Program-made: the position numbers and the translations under genes
Notes under the pieces: generated by a model
The model's database searches: none
Seen by the model: the letters and a program-made list of their open reading frames with translations, nothing else
Told to the model about the DNA's origin: nothing
Shown here: positions 37,384 through 49,700 of the stretch, piece after piece
How positions within the stretch are numbered: position 1 is the stretch's first letter
Layout: each line of letters begins with the position of its first letter
From: Breviolum minutum Mf 1.05b.01
Taxonomy: Eukaryota > Sar > Dinophyceae > Suessiales > Symbiodiniaceae
Assembly (NCBI GenBank): GCA_000507305.1
Contig: DF239247.1
Location: forward strand, 186,001 to 250,000
Length of the DNA stretch: 64,000 nt
Direction: 5' to 3'

Positions 37384-40300
37384 TCAAGCTCTCAAAATGC
37401 TCAAAGGTTGGACATCACAAAGCCTTCTGTCCTTGGAGCCGCGCAAGTACAGGAGTCGAGTCAGCTGAGAAGCCGCAAGCCGCTCCTTGTATTGGAAATG
37501 TGTTCTTGATGCGCTGTCAAGCATGTTGTATCTAGACCAAAGTTGAGTCCTGCTCAAATCACCGCATGGTTTAATCAGTTTAATCTTTGATTTTTCTTTG
37601 GCCTCTAGGTACAGTACCTTCCAGTTCTTGTACACCCAAAACAATACCTTAAACCCTGTCTGAAAAATTGGGCCCGGAGATTCTTCTATACGCATAACCT
37701 TACATGACCTTACCCATGCAGAACTCTCCGGAACCTTGCCCGGGGCTTCCCGGAACCTTTCCCGAATCCGGTCCAGAACCTCCCAGACTGACTGAGACCC
37801 CAGCCCATCCCAGAACCTTTGTGAGCAAATCGCCGCTGGGCAAAAGACCAACCAATTCAAAAAGAGGGTGGCTTAGTTTGGATATGTTTGGATGCTAAAG
37901 TCTTGGCACATGGCACAAGCTTCAAAATGAAGACATGTCCCTTGGACTCCTAAGCCATAGATCAAGCGTGCGAATGGGAATTGTCGAGTGAAGCCAGAAA
38001 CCGCATACATGCGCTGGAAACCGTAGAGTGAACTTGCACGTTCAATCAAGCTTCACAAACCTGCCCACACTTCGACCAAACAAGTGTACTAGGATCGAGC
38101 ACAAATGCAGCTCGCAAGGTCAAGTGAAGAATGAGCGAGTTCTTTGACTGCAAGTCTATAACATTCTGCAAATGCGCTGCCTCTACAACTGCTGCAAAGT
38201 CAATATGCAAACGAGTTGTATAACACGTCCATGTATCACACATCATTGCAGGCATATCAGCACAGTGTACAGGTACAGGTGGGCATGTTCACACACGCAT
38301 TTGGAGTCTAAATGTGACATACAATCTAGTCCCATTACGGCAGTTGTTGAAAGCCAAAATATGTGAATGAGCATACAGTATACATCACTGAGACGAGACT
38401 GCACCAAAGGACCATAGTCAAGAATGTCAATAAAATGTCTAAGTAGAGGACATGCACATAACTGGAAAACAGCTCGTGGGAAATGAGTGAATCCGTTCAT
38501 AGCTCTTCGAATTCTTCGCAGGGGACCTAGACCAGACAGTCTGACGTAACACTTTGTACCGGCTAGTTGCTTTGTTGCCAAATGAACAGCTACAGTATCA
38601 ATGAGACACCGTCCTGACCATGGCAGGTAGCATTGTCCTGCAGGCAATTCAACAGTCAAATCAACTCTCCCAGCAGTCTTGATGGCAGAGTTGAGAGTTT
38701 TCCTTCCTGGTCTGAGCATATGAACTGTGATGGGGAAAGCACAAAACGGAGATGATGAAGTCCTCTGACAAGGCACGAAGGTAGAGGAGTAGAGCGAGCT
38801 GCTCAAGCCTGGAAATCATAGTCAGGGGTTTCGCATGAAGTGAACCATGAATCTGATGCTTCACATGGGATTGGAACCACAGTGCTCTGGCTTGTGCTCT
38901 GAGTGACTTGCCTCTTTTTCTCACCGATAAGGTTCACCACTTCCTCCCCCAGTTCAGCGCACTGCAGAAAGACCTGTCCACACTGTAGCTCGGAAAACAT
39001 CAGATCTTGTTCGCAATTCGAAGCATTCACATAGATAGCCACGTTCTGGTCATCTCAAAGAAAGGTGTTCCGACAGCCTTTGCGACCACGTGCCAAGGTT
39101 GTCCAAGGCATTCGTCAAGATCATGCAAGAGCAGAGCCTGCAGCCACAGGAATTCTCGCGTTTGAAATTAAGCTTGGAACAACACAGTCATACTGCATCC
39201 AAGCCACAACTATGGCACGAGAGTCAGCCCCTAGTTGCACAAGGCTACATAAGGTTTCTTCCTGCACTGTATCGACGTTGTCAATTCGAACTTTGCAAAA
39301 TTCAGATGTTCTTCATGTTTTTCTCTTTTCTCTCCTTAAATCTCCAGCGATTCCAAGGCAGAAAGTTTGCCGCAACTGTCAGCGCTATCATCAAAGCATG
39401 CTGATCTTCTTGATGTGAGAATGCCTGGCAGAATTCTTGTTCATCTAATTGATATCTCAACGGAGAACTAGTTCCAGCCAGTTCCAGCCTTGCGCAGAAT
39501 TGCGCCAGCATTTTTTGTGATCTCTGGAAGGTTTCCATGCTTTGCCTCAATGCAAATCCACGACAAGTGTCGATCCGAATCAGGAACTCTTTTGGATGGC
39601 AGGCATCCTGCATAATCCCCTCCTTTCACCTGTCTCTTGCAATTCACAAGACCTGTACAAATGGGTACTGTATATATCTGTATATCTTAAAATTGGGTGC
39701 CCAAGACACAAGAATTCCAGCACCCGACTTCCTGCTGAACTAAACCATTTCCAGGATTTGGGGGTTTCCTCCAACAACAGAGAAAGCAGCAGGGGAAAGT
39801 CAAAGGGGCAAGAGAGGCACAAGACTGGTTCAGGCAATAATCATCGTTGTCAAGTGCATTCTAAGTCTAAGTCAGACTGGAAACCTGAAAAAGAACTCAC
39901 ACAGAATGTAAGAATCAGTTCAGAGTTCGCCCCCGACTCGATGTTGCGTAGCATCGCCCATGTGAGCACGTCCAAGGAACGTTAACATCACCCACCATCA
40001 CATCAAATGCTGCATGCATGCATGAAGTTTTGCAAGCCAAAGCCAAAAACATGGTAACAGCGCTCGTATGGCGCTTTGTGATTTTAGGCGATAGGATGTC
40101 CAGGACGTTTGGACATCGATGGACATGATTTGTTTTACGTGGGTGAATTGGCATTTTTGCCTTATATAGGCCACATGAAAACACTGCAAACTTCCATCAA
40201 ACTAACAGTTCTACGCATTTCCTAGCAGCCACGCCCTGTGCATTCAACCATTATCATTATCATTGTTGGTCAATCACAGGGTCCAAAAATGTCGAAACGC

Positions 40301-40540
40301 GCTCAGAATAGAAACATGTTTCCCGAAATGGCCATGATCTTAATGATCTTTCCTAGGGCAGTTCGTTTCTCGGGGCTACCAAGACAGAGGACCTCGTTCA
40401 GCTGCGCGAGAAGGTGTGAGGGTGCAAAATCTGGCCGTCCAATATCCGCTGAATCCAACATCCTCTGCCGTATCCGAACATCCATCGCCTGCCATCGATT
40501 TTGCCACGAACAAACTTTACAAGGAAGAGTGAACAAGACA
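37384..40540 (-). CDS. Unidentified multi-exon gene, downstream part
   Basis: Coding-like minus-strand exons are MDVRIRQRMLDSADIGRPDF continuing to APSHLLAQLNEVLCLGSPEK (about 40320-40490), FLIRIDTCRGFALRQSMETF continuing to SQKMLAQFCARLELAGTSSP (about 39450-39590), DLMFSELQCGQVFLQCAELG continuing to EEVVNLIGEKK (about 38910-39005) and SQSVWEVLDRIRERFREAPG (about 37730-37790). The text is helical and soluble in character. No domain was recognised. It probably continues from the 40.9-41.9 kb exons. Confidence 0.4.
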
Positions 40541-40919
40541 AGGCCAACACCCTGGCAGCAGAAAGACAGAGGCCCGTCCAGAGAGCCAGCACTGCCAACA
40601 CACAGTTTTCCTTCACAAAGAATTACGAATTAAAAAATTAAAAGTGTTTGTTTCAGTTAGAAATCAGGTTGCGTTGTGGCAGCTCCCAGCCTCGACAGCC
40701 ACAGAAACTTCTCCAGATGGTCCAGTTGAAGACGCTTCAACATCCCATGGCGTCCCACAATCTCTTCGCGAGAAGTGCACACGGGAATACCTCTTTCGAA
40801 CAGTGTTGAATGCGGCATACTGTGTCATCATATATACACATAGATTCAAAACATGTCAAAACGTGCACAATAATGCAAAGTCCAATTTTGACTGTCACTG
40901 TTTGCTGAGAAAAGTCACC

Positions 40920-41910
40920 CTCGCAAAGCGGCAGCTCTCTCTTCCTGCTCTCGCTGCATGGCTGCAGCAACACCTTCGCCAAGGCTAACAGGCGGAGCGA
41001 TGCGTCGGAGAAATCTGAGAGTTCGTCTGACCACCTGGCAGGACTTTCAACCATTGCATAGCATTCTGCCATTTTCATGCCATAAACTTCTGTAGGCAAG
41101 TCAGTCAATCTGTGAATGCCTCTGCATCAAGAGTTCTGTCAGGTGATGGTGTATCCATTGCCAAAGCATGCAGGACTGCTCGAAGGGCTGGTCGCTTGAC
41201 TGCCTTATTTTGCCTCCACCCAGAATCGACGCTGCGTTGGCTCCCAAGAGCATGGGTGATACTGTGACAACAACACACTTCGCAGCAATCGTGTTTTCTG
41301 CTCCCAATTTTATCAGTGCCTCCCGGTCAAAGTGAGCGAGAACACTGTGTACACGCCAATCAAGGACAAAAGCAGCAAGGTAAAACCCAGCAAGCTAATC
41401 AGAATCCACAAAGCTGGAGCTGCTGGAGAATGAGACACGACATCAACCTGCGGCGCAAACGTTAAACATGCTTTGACAACTTAATTGCTGTAGACTCAGT
41501 TTAGAGTACCACTCAGTATTGCTGCTTCGGTGCGCAGCCAGCTTTTAAACGCTTCTGTTTTCAAGCGCTTGTCCTCTTCTCCAATATCAAGTGCATAGAA
41601 GCAGAGGATGCCAAGCACCGCCAAACATGTGCATATTAACTGCTGGCAATGCAATCCTCTGGAGCTACAAATGCTTTTTGCATGGATCTTGTCAATAGTC
41701 TAGTATATGAAGCAAATCATTTGGAAAAGAAACACTGGTGTGCACAAGACCATTGAGGCTCCTTTCGGTCTTGGAATCCTTCCAACTGGCAACTCAACTT
41801 TCAAGCCTTGTCTTGGGCACTCTCCAAGCCAGACTCAATGAGCATCATGCGGTCGTTCATGCGCTCCAAGAGTGGTTTCCATTGCTCCTCCAAAGTTAGA
41901 ATCCGTAGGT
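40920..41910 (-). CDS. Unidentified gene with a membrane segment, upstream part
   Basis: Exons in order on the minus strand: ILTLEEQWKPLLERMNDRMM continuing to LIESGLESAQDK (about 41812-41905); FYALDIGEEDKRLKTEAFKS continuing to WLRTEAAIL (about 41515-41605); VDVVSHSPAAPALWILISLL continuing to GFTLLLLSLIGVYTVFSL, a clear hydrophobic helix (about 41335-41450, after a CGCAG acceptor); NTIAAKCVVVTVSPMLLGAN (about 41225-41290); LPTEVYGMKMAECYAMVESP continuing to ARWSDELSDFSDASLRLLAL (about 40965-41105). A coiled-coil-like charged region is followed by one strong membrane span. I do not recognise the family. Confidence 0.45.
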
Positions 41911-42429
41911 TGTGCTGGGAAAACGACAATATTGAATTCCTGGTCCTGTCCCAATGCAAAGACATGCAAAGACATGCAAAGACATGAACTTTTCGGGAAC
42001 TTTTCCCAGCGATGTGATGAACAGAAAGGGGTGGTGTGAAGTCAACAGGCTACTAGGGCGCTCAGTTGAGTTCATTCATTGATTCATCCAGTTCAAGCTG
42101 GATCTGAAGCGCGCAAATGGATCAATTCTTGGACTCGAGTCAGGCAACTTACGAAGCGGCTGGGTGGAAAGCAGGTTTACTGGGTTTTCTCTTCAGATAT
42201 TTTTTAGAAACCGTAACGGCAACTCAGAAATCAGTCATCTCCTCAAGCTCAGAAACCTCCCAAAAGTTTTGCCTCGCCAACATCTAGAACCGCAAAAACA
42301 TGAAGCATATGTGAGAAACTTCAACCATTTGCCTAACGACTTCCCAAAGTTTGCATACAAACACTGGCACAGCATCACAAACTTTTACTTACTACATACT
42401 ATATACATACAAGTAAATGATCTTTGAGA

Positions 42430-43470
42430 TGCGAGCACAGAACCGCTTAACAACAGCTGTTTCTTAGAATCTTGGCGATCATATCTCTGGTATGCTCTGG
42501 GCAAATCCAGTGGCCACGCGTTTGGGTCTGGGTCTAAGAAACTGTATACAGTAGTACAGTAATAGAAAGCACGCGTTCAAACAGGAACACAACCCCTCCA
42601 GCCTCAGTCCGTTCAGTGCCTGCAGGGTAGTTGGAGTCCTGACTGATGCTAGACAGAGATGAAAGCATGTCGCTTCAAAACATTGCGGTTTTTGCTACAG
42701 CATTTTCTTTCGATTCCGGTGCGGCGGTGCATGTGACAGCAGTCTCTGCCTCTGATACGGAGCTGTCCGGTCTCGGAGACTCCATAGAGAAGTCTCGCGT
42801 CCTGTCACTGGGCTTACTCAAAGTGTTCAACCAAAATCTAAGCAGGGTCGGACACAACCAAGAGAAGCAAAACTATTCCTTCTAGATTGCAGAATGAAAT
42901 ACAGTATCTCTTTCCACTTGCTTCAATCATCTTCAATAGTAAAACAGTATCTATATGTAGATATATATATATCATATCATCGATTTTCTTGTAAAGATGG
43001 CAAACAAATCTTCAGCTCCATCATGCTCTGTATGATTTGGGTGAGGGGTTGAGGGGTGGGAAAACTTATATCCACAACTCCCTGGAAGACACTGATGCTA
43101 TGCACGATGTGGGAGAGGGGCTCGGGGGAAGATGCTGTTAAAGTGCAAGAGATCGAGTAATGCACGCGGCATGATGTGGGACAAGGAGCGGAAGGAAATC
43201 CCCAGGTTGCATCTTCAAATCAAGACTCGCACATTTGGATGTGCAAAAGCCAGCATCATCTCACAGTCTCGCATTTAAAACGGCTTCTCATGAATCATGC
43301 AAAAATGCGGCCAAAACCATACGGCCTTCAAACAGCCTGGAACCATAGTTGCTACATGTGACGACTTCAATTGGCCCAATTCTGGAGCTCTGAGCCCAAC
43401 ATCGTGAGCTCTTGTCAACAACATTTCAGGAACGAGGAAACGATGAAACGATCATCCTTGAAACAGAAGG
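42430..43470. other. No recognised gene
   Basis: A plus-strand 79-residue frame (42646-42885) and an overlapping minus-strand 60-residue frame (SDRTRDFSMESPRPDSSVSE) both look weakly coding. A short (TA)n run lies at about 42959-42972. Nothing can be assigned. Confidence 0.3.
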
Positions 43471-43554
43471 AAGTTGATGTGGAGCAAGGATCCGACTGCA
43501 ACCCCGGCTGCCAAACTGACAATTAGGCCTCATTGCAAACAGTCGCTTCGCAGC

Positions 43555-44110
43555 ATGTTGCATTTGAAGCTCAAGCAAAATAGGCAAACGATACTCAGAT
43601 ACAAGGCCAGAAAACAGGCAAAAGATGCAAAACAGGCAAAACAGTCACAATCAAAGAACAGATTGCGTAAAACAGGCAAAAAATGCAAAACAAGCAAAAA
43701 CTGCCAAAGATTCAAAAGATGCAAAAGAAACAAAAGATGCTAAAGCGGCAAAACAACAAAACAAGCAAAACACGCAGAGCAGGCCAATAAGGCAAAACAG
43801 GCAAAAGGAGCGAAAGAAGCAAAAACGGCAAAACAGACCACAAAAAAAAGAAAACGAGGCAAAAGAAGCAAAACGTGCCCCAAAAAAAACACGCAAAAGA
43901 GGCAAAAGAGGCAAAGCAAGCAAAATAATCAAAATAGGCAAGACCGGCGAAACTGGCAGAACTAGCAAAAACACAGGTAGAACACGGAAAAAATCCAGAA
44001 GAATCAAAAAATGCAAAAGATTCCAAACTGACAAAACTTGTCAAAAACGACCACAAAAGGCACAAGAGGCAAAAGAAGCAAAGAGGCAAAAGACGCAAAT
44101 CTGGCGAGGT
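43555..44110 (+). repeat. Degenerate A-rich low-complexity array (GCAAAACAG-like)
   Basis: Purine-rich text is built from imperfect copies of ggcaaaacag and gcaaaagaa with heavy divergence. It keeps one plus-strand frame of 177 residues free of stops, rich in Lys, Gln, Ala and Arg, and on the minus strand frames rich in Phe, Cys and Leu. This is what a low-complexity array gives and is not good evidence of a gene. Confidence 0.85.
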
Positions 44111-44235
44111 GTCTCATTTGCAACTGAGATTCCAGCCAGAACGACTCAAACGCCTTGATGAGTAGAAATGCCGATGCTTCATGTCTGAATATGAGGATGC
44201 GGATACGTAGAGAAACCATCGTCAAAGATCAGATA

Positions 44236-44577
44236 TCAAATTGCCGCATTGTGTACAATAAGGCTGGATTGATCAGCTGACTCCGGAATTGGCGGCATGC
44301 TTGAAGTTCTGCGAGATTTTTGAACCAAGGGGAGGAGAACTGCTTGAGGGGTTTGTCTGGGCTGAGGCTCGAAAGGATGGTTCTTGCTTTGAATTATATA
44401 AAGGGTGTGAAGGACCTGTCGTGGGTGGTTAAGGAAGAGCCAGCCAAATGAAAGCGGTACAACAACTTGTGGGTCTGCCCTTGCAGTCATGGCATTCACA
44501 TACATGCGATGACTTTTCTGAATTTCCCTAACGACTTTCAGGCATTCATCTGAAGTGCGAAAGACGTTCCATCTCAC
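44236..44577 (-). CDS. Unidentified exon, 113 residues
   Basis: The minus-strand frame reads SDECLKVVREIQKSHRMYVN continuing to AMTARADPQVVVPLSFGWLF, then a polar Pro/Ser-rich end. It is coding-like and lies downstream of the RIO1 basic tail. It may be the first exon of the next gene or an extended RIO1 C-terminus. No domain was recognised. Confidence 0.4.
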   Translation of the reverse strand: MRWNVFRTSDECLKVVREIQKSHRMYVNAMTARADPQVVVPLSFGWLFLNHPRQVLHTLYIIQSKNHPFEPQPRQTPQAVLLPLVQKSRRTSSMPPIPESADQSSLIVHNAAI

Positions 44578-44878
44578 AGTTTCTTTTCAGCGGTCTTAGG
44601 CATGAGGCATCTCGTGCCGCTTCTCTGTGGACAACTTCCACGAGAAAGTGCTTTGTACAGGTGAATGAGAAATATTCACGAACTCAAATGCTTTCTTTTT
44701 GTACAGGTGCTAAGGAAGCTCAACGCCAAAATCAAAATGTCAAAGCCAATTTGCCCAGCACGATCTTCACCGCCCCTGAGCCTTATTTCGATGTTGGCAA
44801 AGCAGGGGGCACGAACAAACTTCCGACCAAACTCAGAGGAGCCTCTGTACAGCAGGATGCCCTGGAGGGATTTGAGCC

Positions 44879-45765
44879 CCTTGCAGCTTGCTTCCGGAAT
44901 CTTTTCTTCAAGGCCTCACATATGTCATACAATGCGACTTGTTTGAAAGCCTTCTGACCATGCTTTTTTCTAGAAATCATCCAAGCGGAGCGGCAAGACT
45001 GCAGGGATTCTGGCCTTCGGTACCTTCTCCTTACGCTTTTCGCGCTTTTCTTCTTTCACCTCCGACATGTTCTAAAGATCGTTGCAAATATTGGAAAACA
45101 AGATGAAGCAAAAGGACCCAAACAAAACACATCCAATTTTCCAACGCCTTTTTCTTCCACTCTGCCTGACACTATGGAGGTCACTGGACTCATCATTCAA
45201 GTGCTGATATCTGAAGAAAACCATGGGGTCTGTGGCCTTGTCCATTCCTTCGGGTTTGTGCCTAAGTGGACAGAGCTCTGAAATCGAATTTTGGTTTCAG
45301 GCATCAGATAGATAATTACAGAATGATAGAACTTCTCCTTCAGAATAAGGTCGTTCAATGTGTGATTTGCTTGGCAACTTGATTGAGTCTTGAGTGTCCC
45401 ACCCGTCGCACTTGTTGCTCTCAGACTCAGAGTCACTCTCATTGTCTACACAATCTCCTTCCAGCTCATTATTTTCCTCCCTCGCAGAAGACACGGCATC
45501 CTGCACGCACACGTGGATAATCCGTTCGATCCCAAAACTGAATGCAAGGCAGCCTGAATACCTGGAGCAAAACCTTTGCATCTTCCTGGCTTCTCACAGC
45601 TAGAATAAGCCTACAGTACTGTAAATCCTTTCTACATACTGCTGTCATTGCAGTGAGGATCTTAGTCTTACACACTTGCTGAGAACCATAAGCATGTTTG
45701 CTGTTGTGGTGCGTTCTGCCATTGCTATTGTTCTTCTTGTTCTTGTTCTTCTTCTTCTTCTTCTT

Positions 45766-45796
<31 letters not shown>

Positions 45797-46670
45797 TCAT
45801 TATTATTATTATTGTTTTTTCTTTTTTTTCTTCTTCTTCTTCTTGTCGTCCTGGTTGTGGTTCTTGTTGTTGTTCTTGTTGTTGCTGCTGCTGTTGGGCT
45901 GCTGGTGTTGTTGCTGGTATGATTGTTTGTGTTGTTGCTGTTTTGCTGTTCTTGTTCTTGATCTTGCTTTTGTCCTGTCCTGCTTGCTTTTCTTCTAGTG
46001 ATTCTAGTCTTCTCATTGTTCCCATTCAGCACGGTGTTTTGGCTTCTTTGCATACGCAATTCAACGTCTGCACGAGGTGTTTTGTGCCCCCTGTGCTGTT
46101 TCACGCACATGTTGCCATGAATGTTTGACCCACTACTTGCCCCCTCCCTCCCAGTAGTTCTGCATTATGTTACACACATGTTGGCCTGAGCTGTTCACGT
46201 TCGTTGAAGATGCGGTGCTCACATGGCCAATGCTGGACAACACATGGGTGGCTTGTGGGGTTGAGGCTGGCCTGATGTTGTCCAAGTCAGCGTTCGTTCA
46301 ATTTGCTCACACGATGGTACTGTTGTCGACGAATGTTCGTTGGAATGGCTGCGTAAGATAGTTGGTGCTACTGTGCTGATTGCTAAATTCTATGTTGTTG
46401 AACTTGCCTCACGATCAACAGAAAAACATTCTGCAATTCGCCTAGAAAACCCATCGAAAGATTAGAAACACGCGCTTCCGCTTTTGCATTTCCTGGCAAA
46501 ATAAAAACAATACCAGTATCAACGTCTTTGTCGATCTCGCGCCCAGATGACGGGGTTTACAAAAAACACTGAGAACAGGGAGTGTTCTTGTTTTTGTTAT
46601 AGCCATTACTATTCTTGTTGTTTGTGATATTCTTATTTCTCTTGAGTTGTTGTTGTTGTTGTTGTTGTTC

Positions 46671-46714
<44 letters not shown>

Positions 46715-49700
46715 GCTGTTGTTGTTCTTATTTTTCTTACTTTTCTTCTTCTTTGTCTTTGGATTCTTGTTCTTCTTCTTCTTCTTCTTCTTCTTCTTCT
46801 TCTTCTTCTTCTTCTTCTTCTTCTTCTTCTTTCTTCTTCTTCTTTCTTCTTCTTCTTCTTCTTCTTCTTTCTTCTTCTTCTTCTTCTTCTTCTTCTTCTT
46901 CTTTCTCTTCTTCTTCTTCTTCTTCTTCTTCTTCTTCTTCTTCTTCTTCTTCTTCTTCTTCTTCTTCTTCTTCTTCTTCTTCTTCTTCTTCTTCTTCTTC
47001 TTCTTCTTCTTCTTCTTCTTCTTCTTCTTCTTCTTCTTCTTCTTCTTCTTCTTCTTCTTCTTCTTCTTCTTCTTCTTCTTCTTCTTCTTCTTCTTCTTCT
47101 TCTTCTTCTTCTTCTTCTTCTTCTTCTTCTTCTTCTTCTTCTTCTTCTTCTTCTTCTTCTTCTTCTTCTTCTTCTTCTTCTTCTTCTTCTTCTTCTTCTT
47201 CTTCTTCTTCTTCTTCTTCTTCTTCTTCTTCTTCTTCTTCTTCTTCTTCTTCTTCTTCTTCTTCTTCTTCTTCTTCTTCTTCTTCTTCTTCTTCTTCTTC
47301 TTCTTCTTCTTCTTCTTCTTCTTCTTCTTCTTCTTCTTCTTCTTCTTCTTCTTCTTCTTCTTCTTCTTCTTCTTCTTCTTCTTCGTGTTCTTGTGCTCTT
47401 GTTCTTGTTCTTGTTCTTGTTCGTCTTGTTGTTGTTGCTGTTGCTGTTGTGGTTGCTGCTGCTGTTTTCATCGTTGATTTGTAGCACACAAAGAGGCTGG
47501 AAGAATGACCAGGTTGGACTGGATTTTGTGCACTGGCAGGATGTGATCTGTGTAAGGCTTGGGTACTCTCCTGCGACTGAGATTCGTCGTCTTCACTCTT
47601 CTCGGCAAGCAAACGCTCATAGAGCACCTCCATCGATGCTAACAACAGGACTTTCCAGCTCGTCAGCAAGAAGTGCAAAGAACTGCAACTGAAACGGGAA
47701 GACTTGAGACTTTCCCTTTCGTCCCTTTCGACCTCCTCTCCTCTTTGCCGCTTCTCAAGCTCTCGGTCAAGATACCGCTGATCAGACACCTCACCATGCT
47801 AAACGAAAATTGCAACAGAAGTGCCAGTCAAGTTCTATGATTCGCCCACCTGGTTGAGATTGCTCGGAATCCAAGTCTGTATAAAGACCTGCACTGGCAC
47901 CCTTGATACGCACCAGGAAACAGGGGGCAAGTGTCAACTCACAGCACAAGGAAGATCACTCTCAGGGAAGACCTCATCTTCTGCATCGTCTTCTTCAAAT
48001 TTTCCATCCGATGCAGCTTGCAACATGTCCTGCATCTCTGGCCAAAGCATGCTTGCAGACCTGTCCTTTACGTGAAACTTCATACCAAAAGCCATTTTTT
48101 ATAGTGATCGCTGTATACAACATACAATGACCGACCTGAATAATCCCCCCTCTTCAAGTCCTTGAATGCTTGTACATCTGGCGCAAGATTGGCTTCAGGC
48201 CGCTCAGTCCTGTCTAATGAGAGCTGCTGGCTAGGGGAGTAAAATCTGAAACATTGCCCATCTTAAACAGTTTTCTCTCGAAAAGCTCTGGCAAAGTCAG
48301 ACTTCGGAGCCTTTGCACTTCACGTGTTACCACCTGAAGACGCTCAAACCAGTCAAATAAGCAACAGCTGAAGCCCAAAGAGGCACATCTGATTGTGTGC
48401 TTGGTTGCGAATCTGAGAAAAGAGCGTAATCAAACAGCCGCTTCACTGGAATAGGCCGACTGGCCATACGTTTTCCAAAGAAGTTATTGACCTCAGTTGT
48501 CTTAGATTGTCAAAGAAGATTAAGTGTCCCTGAGTTTGTCAATGGGAGCATCGGAACTTTCTGGGTCACTGACGTTGACACAGTCTCTTTTCAAAAAGTC
48601 CAAAGCCTGCGGATGGTCGCTCTCCACAGACTGGGACACGTCGATGATGTAAAGCTGTTCATCATGGTATAGCCTCAGCGATTGCTTTTGTCTGCTGGCT
48701 AGTGGATTTCGCCTTTCAAGACCATCTTTACTGATTTTGAAAGCGGCTGCGCTGCGGTCTGCGGGCCCATACATATTGTACTCGGAAAGATCACCATGTA
48801 CCAGCTTGCATTGCTGCATCCTTCAAGCGATGCTAGTTTTAGAGAAGGAGAGGTTCATGACTTCACGAAAGCACAAAAGCTGGAAAGCACAAAAGCTGTA
48901 CCACGAAACTAGATTGTTCTGTGCATTTCCAAACAAAGCCAGCCGCACATCTTCCGCATGAGAACTGCACACTCAATGTACAATGACTCCCATGCTGCTG
49001 CATCCAAGCCATCAGCATCCTCCGAAACCAGGAACGAGATTCGGAAACAATACAACTGTCGCATTGTTCTCGCAATGTGCGCCGCAAAGTGCTGCAGCAC
49101 TAATCCATGGCCGCTGCTGCTCTTGTCCTTCAAGCGTGGTGCCGCTGTGCTGTCTTGACCGAGGAAGTCCATCACCAGGACATTCTGCCGCACATCAATG
49201 ACCTCACAACATGTTCAACACAAAGCTACGAGTACAATCCAGAAGCAATGCAAATGATTGTCTAGAAAACTTCAAAAAACAACAGGGATGCCTCGCTCAT
49301 GCCCTCGCTCTGGGAATTGCAGAGTATAAAGTTTTTTAAGGGGCCACTGATTATGCTGTTGTGGATCACATGGTAGCCTTCAACCGACCTGCTTTTCATG
49401 CCTGATATTAGGAAGCTTTTGTCAGGATCAAAACTTGTCAACAACTCACTGCCTCAGGGCATGGAATGCTTGCTGCCCCCAATCTGCGGAGATTCCGCAT
49501 TTCCTGCAGAATTCAGCACAATGCCATCCAAGAGAGGAATTCACTCGCGGGCATTTTTTGATTTCTCCACTAGCTTTCAGTCCTTTTCTGCCCACTGCGC
49601 TACCATCTTTCGAGGATTTCCCTTGCAGTATCCCTGACACAGGTTGAGTTTGCTCTAGAATGCTTCCACCTCCGCAATCTGAATGCTCTGGCTGAACATG

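Noticed and set aside
46615-47484. Plus-strand poly-Ser and poly-Phe frames and a minus-strand poly-Arg frame
   Set aside because: These are the other reading frames of the same TTC array, with no start or domain context.
46737-47789. A 350-residue minus-strand frame dominated by poly-Glu
   Set aside because: The Glu tract is the translation of the GAA.TTC microsatellite and lies between RIO1 exons. An intronic repeat is the simpler explanation. Only the flanking charged text is kept as a possible exon.
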